DNA from: Lobulomyces angularis
Lineage: Eukaryota; Chytridiomycota; Chytridiomycetes; Lobulomycetales; Lobulomycetaceae
Length of the DNA stretch: 20,595 nucleotides
Direction of reading: 5' to 3'
NCBI GenBank assembly: GCA_027604685.1
Contig: JADHYX010000392.1
Coordinates: 1-20,595 of the forward strand
The translations under genes and the position numbers were made by a program. Shown in pieces: positions 1 to 9,713 of this stretch (position 1 is the stretch's first letter; each line of letters starts with the position of its first letter). The notes below the pieces were generated by a model. The model was not told the origin of the DNA. It worked only from the letters and a program-made list of their open reading frames with translations, and did no database searches.

Positions 1-237
1 TTTTTTTTTTGTTTTTGAAAATAAATTTTTTAACTTAACTATCTTTAAATTTTTGTAATATTAGTAGTTGAAGTATCTCAGTTTTAGATAAAGAATCAAT
101 AATGAAATAAAAAAAAAAAAAAAATTGTTTTTTTAGTATTTGAAGTTTATTTTTCTATTAATTGATTTACATTAACAACTTAAGTAGATTTAAAACAATG
201 TGTATAAAGATTTATAAATTTTTTCTGTACTTCATAT

Positions 238-1071
238 TTAATTATTGTTAGGTTCCGAATTTGCTTGGATAACTTCTCTATTTATATCCTCTGCAGTGTT
301 TACATTTTGTGAACTAGAGCTTTGAATGACAGGTTCTTCTGCCGGAAGATTATTAATACTAATTTCCTGAGCTGAAGTGTCTGTAAAATTATTTCTTATA
401 TTCTGGCTCGTATCTAAAACTTCTAGACGAGTATTATGGTTGTAAATTACTGAATTGTTGTTGTTGCTATTAGGTATTGAATGTGGAACTTTGTTGCGAT
501 CTTCCACTGTATATTCAGGAGGCAAAATTGCAACTTCTTCAAATCTGGGAAGTGGTTGGTCATCAACGTACAACGGAGAACAGTTTGGCTGATGGTCATT
601 AACATTGTAAGAATACTGCATAGGCATCTGGCTAGTAGCTTCAGCTTGCCTTTTCTTAAAATATATGTTTATAACCAGCAGCACTAAAAATGATAATGGA
701 ATCAACATTGATATACTAAAACTTCCTATAGGTTTACCAGTTGCTGGTTTAAAAGCAGAGTTATCTAAGGTAGAAGGTTAATAATAAAATAAAATAATAA
801 ATAAAGTACTAGGGAAAAACTCGGTGATGCTGGCCGGTATCTTATCTAGTTTGCAAACATCTTGAATAGTTAGATTCAATCGGTGAATTTCTTGATAGAG
901 TTTATGAGTGCTATTAGCAAAACACTGCTTAAATTTTTCCGATATATCTTTGGAGCTACAAGCATGGCATTCATGAAATGATTGTTTATTGTTATTTGGA
1001 TTATAATTTTTTAGACAATTAATTGAAGTATCACATTCCAATGGGTCACGTTTGAAATCAGTTGAATTCAT
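238..1071 (-). CDS. Single-pass membrane protein, Cys-rich ectodomain, PPxY tail (family member A)
   Basis: Two exons (1071-810 and 764-238) joined across a 45-nt phase-1 GT-AG intron give 262 aa. I do not recognise a named family. The N-terminal part (1-87) has Cys at CDTSINCLK, then FHECHAC, then later single Cys, matching the spacing of the genes at 1924, 3005 and 8492. It also has NST and NLT glycosylation sequons. One membrane segment lies at about 103-123 and is followed by FKKR, so by the positive-inside rule the N-terminus is outside and the 139-residue tail is cytoplasmic. The tail carries PPEY (169-172), a WW-domain ligand, and is rich in Asn and Ser. No signal peptide is seen at the chosen ATG; an in-frame TAA lies just upstream, so any leader would need another exon. 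A minus-strand AATAAA (plus 146-151) lies about 90 nt past the stop. Exon structure is well supported; function is unknown. Confidence 0.75.
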
Positions 1072-1923
1072 TTGAAATTTTTATATACAGTAAAATATAT
1101 ATAGATAAGTCTAAAAAAAAACCAATTTAAAACATTCATAAATACTGTAAAATCTTACATTGCTAAGAATTTATTTCTATTGCAACAAAAAAAAGGTATC
1201 AATTTATTTTTTGTAATTAAAGTCTAAAATTAAAAATTTTCAGCAAAAAATTAGAAATAATTTGCAAAGAAATTAAAAGCAGAAAGAAATATTTTATCCT
1301 ATTTAATTTATACAAAGAATTTTTTTTTGGCAAGGGAATTGCGGAAAGATTCGGTGCCATTAAAGAATGCTTTTGAAGGGGATATTTTGTGACTATAAAA
1401 GTAAAGAATATTTCACAACTTTAAAAATCTTTGAAAGAATTATTTCAATATGTTTTATTAAGAATTTAAACAAAGTTTGATGAAAATTTTGGATTGAATT
1501 TGCGACTTTTTTGTTATATAGCAAGGAAATCTTTTTAAAATGATTTTACTATAATAATTTCGCTTCTACATATAACACACATTACTATAGATGACCATAG
1601 CAAAGTTCACAAATTTTAACCATATTTTAGTCAAATTTTATAATACAAGATATACATGACAAATATGTCTTATACACTTTTTGAACAAATAAACTATAAA
1701 GTACACTATAGAACTACATTATATAATTACACTATAAAATACACTACTTAATTAAACTTTAATTAAATACCTTCAACCACTGTTTAAAAAGACTTCCTTG
1801 ATCCTTTCTCCTCATGTTTGCAGATTTTCACATCTGGTGACGTCAGTAGGATTTATAGGTGAAGCTTAAAAAGGGGCTTGCAAAAAATTAAAAAAAAATT
1901 TAGACTAAAATATTATAGTGATA
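1072..1923. other. Divergent intergenic region between surface-protein genes
   Basis: About 850 bp of AT-rich sequence separates the starts of two divergent family members. I see no convincing exon. It contains a perfect TGACGTCA palindrome near the plus-strand gene and a short near-repeat (actataaagtacacta at 1693-1708 and actataaaatacacta at 1730-1745). It probably holds both promoters. Confidence 0.5.
1838..1845. promoter_or_regulatory. CRE-like palindrome TGACGTCA
   Basis: A perfect 8-bp TGACGTCA palindrome lies 79 bp before the ATG at 1924. This is the consensus for CREB/ATF-type bZIP factors (Atf1 in fungi). In sequence this AT-rich a GC-containing 8-mer palindrome is less likely by chance, and its position fits a promoter. 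No binding evidence exists here. Confidence 0.35.
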
Positions 1924-2454
1924 ATGCATGTATCAAAGGTTCTGTTCTTCATCGCTTTTCTATTAATAGCTAGCACCACTGCACAAGAAAATCCTATTTG
2001 TGCAAAGTGTGATTCGACATTCGCTTGTCTCAAAACTGTTACTGATGGTAGATACAAAGTCTTTTAGTTTTCAATTTTTTAAAATTTTCTTCACAATTTA
2101 GTTAAGGCCTACAAAACCTGTGCTTGTCCTAGTCCCGAAATAATTGAACTTTCCAATACCTGTGCTGACCAAGGAAATCTTAGCAGGTAAAAATTCACAA
2201 CTTGTAATTTATTTATTGTAATACATAATTTAAGTCAAACTTGCGCAACTTCTCAGTCAGTTGTTACCTTGTACAATTTAAAGTTTACTGCAGATTTAGT
2301 AGGAAGTACTCTTAAATCTATGTGCACTGCTGATTCCTATAATAACATTCAAACTTCTTATCTAGTCAATTGGGGAAAAGTAAATTCTAGCTTTAAACAC
2401 CTAACTCTTTCAAGTTCGTTAATTTTTATTGTTGTTTTGACGTTGCTAGTTTGA
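1924..2454 (+). CDS. Small secreted Cys-rich protein, GPI- or membrane-anchored (family member B)
   Basis: Three exons (1924-2047, 2102-2186, 2235-2454), with introns of 54 nt (phase 1) and 48 nt (phase 2), give 142 aa. Residues 1-20 form a clear signal peptide (MHVSKVLFFIAFLLIASTTA). The mature part has ICAKCDSTFACLK, YKTCAC, NTCAD, QTCAT and TLKSMCT. The C-terminus ends in a hydrophobic stretch (about 126-142, SSSLIFIVVLTLLV) with nothing after it, as in a GPI-anchor signal. The segment YNLKFTADLVGSTLKSMC closely resembles YNIQSRAGLDGDTLPSLC in the gene at 8492, so the two are paralogues; this one lacks the cytoplasmic tail. A CRE-like site lies 79 bp upstream. The product is probably a cell-surface protein; no biochemical role can be read from the sequence. 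Exon calls rest on frame continuity (429 nt total, exact codons). Confidence 0.8.
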
Positions 2455-2736
2455 TGAGCACAATTACATTTTTTATTAGTTTTTTGGATTTTTTTTTTTT
2501 ACATAATTCAATTTTGCTTAGAGTAGAGTAAAAAGTTCAATCGTTATTTACAATAGATAATGAAACATAATATAATAATTTATTAATTTGGAAAATAAAA
2601 CTTTTTTAATGCATATATTTAACTAAATTTTAATGTGCATTATTGCAGCAATATAGTTGCTAACAAACCATAATTCATTGCAGCTTTGTAGTTACCAACA
2701 AGCCTTTACGACTGATGTCAGCAACAACTAGAGCCC

Positions 2737-2857
2737 CTTAGATGTAATGTTTTAATAGAAAAGTGGTATTAATTTTTGTTTTAAACTCAAAAAAAATTGT
2801 AAATTTATCTTAGATGTAATGTTTTAATAGAAAAGTGGTATTAATTTTTGTTTTAAA
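2737..2857. repeat. Exact 49-bp direct repeat, 72-bp period
   Basis: Positions 2737-2785 and 2809-2857 are identical over 49 bp (both begin cttagatgtaatg and end gttttaaa). The copies are separated by 23 bp, giving a 72-bp period. This is a two-copy tandem duplication. Sequence beyond the repeat diverges, with both sides still containing tgtaaattta. Confidence 0.9.
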
Positions 2858-2907
2858 GTTTAAATTTTTTGTAAATTTAGCCAGATAAATTTACAATTTT
2901 TTTTGAG
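2786..2907. repeat. Perfect 25-bp inverted repeat flanking the second direct-repeat copy
   Basis: The arm at 2786-2810 begins ctc, runs through eight A and ends ttgtaaatttatct. The arm at 2883-2907 is its exact reverse complement. The 72-bp loop between the arms contains the second 49-bp direct repeat. Transcribed, it would form a long AU-rich hairpin. It may be a foldback element remnant or a local rearrangement; no terminal target-site duplication was recognised. Confidence 0.85.
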
Positions 2908-3004
2908 GCTAAAAAACAATAAAAATTTAAAATGAGAAATAATTAAATTTTGAACATCACAATTTTTAATTTCCTTTTTGCACTATTGTCATTATTAGCA
3001 TTCA

Positions 3005-4009
3005 ATGAGCAACTCTGCTATAAATCCTGCAGTGACTGCTATTTCAACCAGCTCTCAAAATAATGAGATTGACTGCCAAAATTGCAGCAATCAATTCAAC
3101 TGTATAAGTAAGTATTTTTCATTTTCTTTTACCTTAATTTTTTTATTTTTTCTTTTTTGTTTTCCAGATTTCATTAACTCTGGGGGAAGTTCACTCTCCC
3201 AATTCACTAACTTTACTGAAGTTTATAAAAATTGCTTGTGCTTTAATGACACAAACCAAACTTTAAACAAAACTTTAATAAAAGAGAGCGAAAAGTGTTC
3301 TAAGCTGGCTAATTGCTCTACGTTTAATGCTACAAGCTTGTTACAAATTAGTCAAGCTCAACCTTTAAAATTAGTATGTGAGAACGCAATTATTCCAGCT
3401 TTTGTATTTTCTATTTTACCTAATATCAACAACGTCAAAGTAATAAAAACTGCTACTACTACCTATACCAGCGATACCACATTTTCACCAGCCACTGAAA
3501 AACCAAATATTGAACGTATATTAACATATATATATAAGTTTTTTTTTTTAACTAAATAAAAAATAAAAGACTCAGATTCTACTACTATATTATCGCCTGT
3601 TTTCACAGTTATAGTAACCTTTTCTGTTGCCTCAACAATTTTACTTTTAATATTGAATATCTTGCGGAGTATAGTGAAGAAAAAAAGTTTGCAGTTTGAC
3701 ACAAGCACCAGTACTTTTCAAGATCCATTGGCTTTCGCCATTGAAGAATCTGCTAGAATATCTAATCTTCAACAATACCCCATTCCCCCTCCAAGTTATA
3801 GAGAAAGTATTCTAGAATGTCCTCCTCCTCCAAGTCTTACGGATCCACCGACTTCTAATAGTACAGTTAGTACTAATGTTATTGAAGCTAGTCCTAAACT
3901 CTCTTCTGAGTACGTCGGCTGCAGTGTGCACCGGCAAGTTTGCCCCGTTTCTTGCCTAAAACCAAATAATGCTGTAGTTCCAATAAATATTGGAACATCT
4001 AATGCTTAA
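3005..4009 (+). CDS. Single-pass membrane glycoprotein, Cys-rich ectodomain, PPxY tail (family member C)
   Basis: Three exons (3005-3107, 3168-3515, 3570-4009) with phase-1 introns of 60 and 54 nt give 296 aa. The ectodomain (1-155) carries CQNCSNQFNC, YKNCLC and later Cys, aligning with its neighbours. It has at least seven N-glycosylation sequons (for example NFT, NDT, NQT, NKT and NAT). The membrane segment lies at about 160-182, followed by basic RSIVKKK, so the tail is predicted cytoplasmic. The tail has PPPSY (PPSY at 224-227), a second proline run (PPPP then DPP), and several Cys near the C-terminus. No N-terminal signal peptide is visible: an in-frame TAG sits just upstream of the ATG, so targeting may rely on the membrane segment or an unseen exon. 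The 60-nt intron 1 has no stop in frame. An AATAAA at 4065-4070 may be the polyadenylation signal. Function unknown. Confidence 0.75.
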
Positions 4010-4144
4010 GTTGTTTATGATACATTATATATATTTTATTTTTTAAATTAAATTAAATTGTACAAATAAAAAATGAATAGTAGTTTAAAATAAAAGCAAT
4101 AATAATCTGCAAAATTTTCAAATTTATTAAACTTCACAAAATGC

Positions 4145-5009
<865 letters not shown>

Positions 5010-5063
5010 TTAAAAAAAATTAAACAGTAACAAAAAAAAAAAATTTTCTTTATCAAACACAAA
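5010..5063. promoter_or_regulatory. 54-bp divergent promoter with A12-TTTTC tract
   Basis: Only 54 bp separate the start codons of the phosphatase (minus) and BBS9 (plus). It contains an uninterrupted A12 tract (5032-5043) followed by TTTTCTT, 20 bp before the BBS9 ATG. A nearly identical A-run plus ATTTTC precedes the gene at 8492. Poly(dA:dT) tracts are known nucleosome-excluding promoter elements; a shared bidirectional promoter is inferred. Confidence 0.5.
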
Positions 5064-8000
5064 ATGAAAAAAGTGTATGAAATATCAGATAAAGTAACTA
5101 AATTTCACATTTCAAACGATCATCTCTTTACAGCAAACAGAAGTTCTGTTTTTTCATTTTCCTTAAAAAATGTTTCAAATTCAAGTCAATTTTCAACTAG
5201 TTTAAATAATGACATTTTGCAAATTACAGCTGGCCAGTTTGATTTAAATTCGGATATTTCTTCCCTGGCAATATTAACAAAAGATTCCTTATCATTTTTT
5301 AGTTGTAATCATAATTTTTTTTTTTAATTTTTTTATTAAATTTCAAAAAAATTTTTATTTTTAATTTTTTAGTTGATCAATGTAAATTTACAATTATCAA
5401 TGAGCTTAACATTTTAAATGCATTTGATATGATTTTAGTTGAAAAAAATTTTGATAATAAACCTACAGCAATTGGTAGTAAATCCTCAATATCCTTGATA
5501 TGCATACAGTGTTTCACTGGAATATTTACACTCATAGAAAACTATGCGATATCATTTACTTTCAACTTGTATAACTCCATATACCCCAATCCTTTCTGCT
5601 ATGTTTCCGAAGTTGACAGTTTTTTGTTCCAGTCAAATGAAAGAGCTATCGAGTTATTTAGGTATGGTTTTTTTTGTAATTAAATAACGTTAATTTTTAA
5701 TTTTAAAGTTTCGATTCATTGAAATTGGAACATGTCAAACCACTTCAAAGCTTAGTTTTGGATGATGAAATCACTTTAATATTTTCTTCAGTTAAACTAC
5801 TATCAAATAATACCAGCGAAGCATTTTTAGTACTTAGTAATAAAATATAATATTTTTGATTATTGTTTCTTATCGTTTACATTAAGCTGGATCATATCTT
5901 TACTTTTTAGAAGTGAAATCAATGGAATTTCTTTGCCAGATTTCACTTTCAAGTATACCGCTTTGTGGATATATAAATACACTTTATGAGCAACAAAGTG
6001 GTGAGAAAATTCTAGACACTTTGTTAATAGGTTGCTGTGATAGAACTATAAAGATATATAAAGAATTAATTTTGAGCTGGTCGATAGATTTAGATTACAT
6101 GCCACTACAGATTTCTACTGCAACTTTTGAGTAATATTGATCTCCATAATATTTTCATTTTTTTAAAATATCTTTTTCTAGTGGAAATCCTAAAATGTTA
6201 GCAGTGTTATTGGATAATGGAAATTTTAGTATTTCTTGTTTAAAAATACAAACGGATGATGAGTTACTCTACTTTAAAGAATTGGAGGAATTCGAAATTC
6301 AAAAATTATTTTCAGACCATAATGATGTTGATATAGAAGAACCTAAAGCAAAAACAGTTAAAGATAATGTAGCTGACTTGAGTAATAAAAATAATGAGAG
6401 AGGGAAAACTCATTTAGAGGAAACAAAATGTAAAACATTAGGAAATCAAAGTGCAAGTAAATTGGTTAATAAGAGTAATCTTCTTAAGTTGAATGAATCA
6501 ATTGCGGCATTGGAAAATGAAATTCATTTGAAAGAAAAGCAAATAGAATCAAATGATTATCAAGACTTTCGTAATATCGTGAAGTTTAAACATGAAATGT
6601 ATGTTTATAAAGATGAAGAAGTAAAACTCGAAGATTTCTTTGTAAAAACACAATAATATTATTTATATCGATATTTTACAAAAAATTTTAAAACTCTGTC
6701 TTTCTTTTTTTTTATCATTCTTAGATCACGGAACTCAAAATATGTACTTTCATTGAACTTGATGATCAATTATTGAAAGATGTGTGTATATATTTGGAAG
6801 GTAGTATATATTTGGTAAATACTTCTAATATTATATTGTTTTCTAGCCCCTCCTTTAATAGAAATTGAGAAAACAGAATATCAAATTAATTTATTAAAAT
6901 CGAAAGAAACTAAAGATTTCTTTACGAAAATTTTTATAAAAAAAAGTTCACCTATCCCGTATTCAAATGAGGTTAAGGTTATTTGGATATGGAAAGATTC
7001 GTTAAAAGGTAGGATTTTTACTTGTTTTTTACTGTATTAAAATCGGATAGAAATATACCATGAAACAGATACAGTAATTGAATTACCACTATGGACTTTT
7101 GGAGTATTTGTACCGATAAAGAATGACTTGGATTTCAAATTTCAAGTGATCCTCTTTTTTTTTAACCAACAATTTAATTTTTTTGTTTATAGATATTACT
7201 TCAAACAAATGGAAAAGATAAATCTTTTGAAGATATTTATTGCGGTAAGGACGGAAAAATTATCAAAAATTATGAAAAACTGTATTTACTAATGTACTTT
7301 TTATATTGGCGTTTTTTTTTATTGTTTCTTATAATTTCATGTTTTTAGATTGTCCAAATTTTGTTAACTTTCACGAAAATGTGGATAAAAATTTAATTTT
7401 TAAATTTTTCAACAAAGTAGATAATTTTGTCAAAATTGTTAATTTAGGAGGAGAGAGTTGTAACTACTCAATAGAAACTGATGATTTAAGTTTACTATGG
7501 ATATTTATTAAAGATTTTAGTTTCAGGTTACATTCCCTTTTTGAAAAAAAAGAAAATAATTCCGCGGAAGCATTCCACATTTTTTTCTTTGACGAAATTC
7601 CAAATGAAGAGATTTTCAATTATATCAAGGAGTATGAGAGGGTAAATCGTTAAAAAAATTGTTAAAATTAGTGTAACTGTTTTTTATCGAACTATTTCTC
7701 AGACATGTATCACATTGGAAGAGATAGTTATAAATTCAAGTGAAAGCCTTTCGTATTTTAATTATTTTCAAAGCGATTTTGAAGTAACCAGCCAAGAAAA
7801 AATTAGTGTTTTTGAGGAAGAAAAGGAACATCTCGATAACAATTTTGTGCATGAAACAAACTCAGAAGGTATTAAAGATGATGTCGAATTAGCTGAATTG
7901 GAAGAAGCATTCAAAAAGGAAATGATTTCTGAAGCTTCCAGCATCGAACAGGAAGATTTAAAACTAACAAATCTAAGTAAATTTGAAACTATTTTAAAAA

Positions 8001-8424
8001 ATAGGTTGAATAATTTAAATAACCTTCAAACGATACATTCAAAATTATTGGAATTGAAGATCGCAGTTTTTAACTTTTTAAGGTTGTATGTGGAATTATT
8101 AAGGTAGAAAAAGCATAATGCTTTTTTTGCAAGATATTAAAAAATTTTAACTATATTTTTTAAAGGATAAAGTCAATAATATCGAAATCAAATTATGAAT
8201 ATATAGTAAGGAGAATATTTAACTTTAGCTTACATTTTACAGAAGAAGAGGATGAAATGAGCATTTTTAAATTGGAGAATATAAAAAACTTTTTTACAAT
8301 ATTTTTTAATAATCTGTTTCTGCATTACTTTAATTCTGATGATATAAGTGACGATAATAATGATGAAAAAGAATATTTAGATATTTGTGAGGTCTTTACC
8401 ATTTTTAGAAAATTGGCAGTTTAA
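5064..8424 (+). CDS. BBS9: BBS9 (PTHB1), BBSome subunit
   Basis: Twelve exons (5064-5304, 5373-5661, 5709-5836, 5911-6130, 6182-6641, 6725-6800, 6847-7008, 7069-7145, 7193-7244, 7349-7641, 7703-8103, 8166-8424) total 2658 nt, 885 aa; human BBS9 is 887. Recognisable blocks: SLAILTKDSLSFFS, DQCKFTIINE, ISLICIQCFTGIFTLIENYA and SEVDSFLF in the N-terminal beta-propeller. Then come IKIYKELILSWSIDLDYMP and KMLAVLLDNGNFSISCL near 260-310 and a helical linker (about 400-435). A gamma-adaptin-ear-like segment follows (about 440-570, including YLEAPPLIEI), then a platform region and C-terminal helices. BBS9 is a scaffold of the BBSome, the coat that moves membrane proteins in and out of cilia, so the organism very probably makes a flagellum. 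Variable insertions near 330-390 and 690-750 are charged and low in complexity. All exon joins keep frame. It is the second gene of a head-to-head pair with the phosphatase. Confidence 0.92.
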
Positions 8425-8460
8425 AAATTTTATACACAATAAATTTGTAATAGTGGCTTC

Positions 8461-8480
8461 AAAAAAAAAAAAAAATTTTC
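8461..8480 (+). promoter_or_regulatory. A15-TTTTC promoter tract
   Basis: A run of 15 A (8461-8475) is followed by TTTTC, 16 to 31 bp before the ATG at 8492 and inside the 67-bp gap after the BBS9 stop. It matches the A12-TTTTC arrangement before BBS9. It must form part of a very short promoter or 5' UTR. Confidence 0.4.
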
Positions 8481-8491
8481 TGCATTTTGAA

Positions 8492-9557
8492 ATGAAATTC
8501 CTGCTCCTAATTACCATTATTACAACATTAAGTTTTGTTCAATCTGATATATGTAGGGATTGTAATGTTGAATTTGCTGGATGCATCGACCAAATCAAAG
8601 GTAATGAGAAAGATATTTAGATTTAAAATGTTATATATTGATAACCATTAAGATGATGCATCCTTTAAAAGTTGCTTATGTGGAAGTGGAAAAAACAATG
8701 CTACCTTTGCCCAGAAATGTGCTGATAATGGATTTTTTGGAGCATGTTCTAATAATCATGTAAACAAATTATTGTAAGAAACTTACATTTTGGTTTTTGA
8801 CTAAAAACAAAAATAAAAAGGTATAATATTCAATCTAGAGCTGGTTTAGATGGTGATACTCTCCCATCATTGTGTACAAAACGTATGTGTATATTTCCTC
8901 TGAACTTTAATTTATTGATTTCTTTTTTTACTTTCTAACATTTTGACAGCAATCAACTCGAACGTCCAATTTGCCATAAGTACATGGGAAGATAAGAACG
9001 GGGTAAATTACGTAAAATACATAATCATAGGATTAGGAGTTGTATTTTTTGTCATGATTGTCATAGCAATTACCTGCTTATGTTGTTTAAAGAAATCTAT
9101 ATTTTCTTTTCTGAAGAGATTAAATCCTCCTGCAACTCATAATTCAAACTATGCATCCCAACCCAGCAGTGTTTTTGTAAACCCAAATTCAACTCCGCAG
9201 ACTCAACATCATTACGAGCAAAACGCTTACAATAATAATTACAACACGAATTATCAGCAGCCTTATCAAAACAACCATCAGCAGTTTACTCAACAGCCCT
9301 ATGATAACAGCAGTTACTCACAAAACTTTAGTCAGCAACCTTATAGTAACAGTAATTATAGCAGCACGTATCCTTCTACAAATTTAGAGCAACGTGGCAA
9401 TAATTATAACAATAATTCTAATTACAGTGCTCCATACAGCAACTCCAACACTTTTGTATCTCAGAATCCATCTAATACAAATGCCAACTTACCTCCTTAT
9501 GAATCAAATATCCCGTTAAACGATATTTCTCCTAATTCAAAAATTAGTAAAAGTTAG
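8492..9557 (+). CDS. Type I membrane protein, Cys-rich ectodomain, Q/N/Y-rich LPxY tail (family member D)
   Basis: Four exons (8492-8600, 8653-8773, 8821-8882, 8950-9557), introns of 52, 47 and 67 nt in phases 1, 2 and 1, give 299 aa. The signal peptide is residues 1-18 (MKFLLLITIITTLSFVQS). The ectodomain has ICRDCNVEFAGC, FKSCLCGSG, KCADNG, ACSNN and TLPSLCT, paralogous to the gene at 1924. The membrane segment is about 121-147 (YIIIGLGVVFF and onward), followed by LCCLKK, which could be palmitoylated. The roughly 150-residue cytoplasmic tail is Gln/Asn/Tyr/Ser-rich, with QQPY three times, a prion-like composition, and ends with LPPY (278-281), an LPxY-type WW ligand. The start was chosen because the signal peptide begins there; the same frame is open further upstream, but that stretch overlaps the BBS9 end. 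It converges with the coiled-coil gene at 9714. Probably a surface receptor-like or adhesion protein; ligand and role unknown. Confidence 0.82.
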
Positions 9558-9713
9558 ATTTTTCATTTTTTATTTATCTATAGAGCAAAAATATTTAGAA
9601 CTAATTTTAGTTAATTTTCAAATTTATTAATCTATTGTTATTTTATATAATTCTATACCAAGAAAAGGTATTCAATTTTTTTTTAAAAATACTTTGTTTA
9701 ATGTTAAGCACCT

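Larger units (their letters stand above)
2455..3004. other. Intergenic region with repeats, no gene seen
   Basis: About 550 bp between two same-strand surface-protein genes. It is very AT-rich and has no exon I can support. Its only notable content is the 2737-2907 direct and inverted repeat structure described separately. It must contain the 3' end of the upstream gene and the promoter of the downstream one. Confidence 0.5.

Noticed and set aside
1312..1380. Short minus-strand open stretch (begins MAPNLSAIPLPKKK) ahead of the gene at 238-1071
   Set aside because: I could not connect it in frame to the first supported exon; an in-frame TAA lies immediately upstream of the ATG at 1071, so it was not used as a first exon.
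1693..1745. Short near-repeat of a 16-mer (15 of 16 identical)
   Set aside because: It is too short and AT-rich to separate from chance in this base composition.
2958..3004. Signal-peptide-like hydrophobic frame just before the gene at 3005 (FNFLFALLSLLAF)
   Set aside because: It is out of frame with the gene, has an upstream TAA and no ATG, and the gene's own frame has a TAG at 2996. It would need an unseen splice event.
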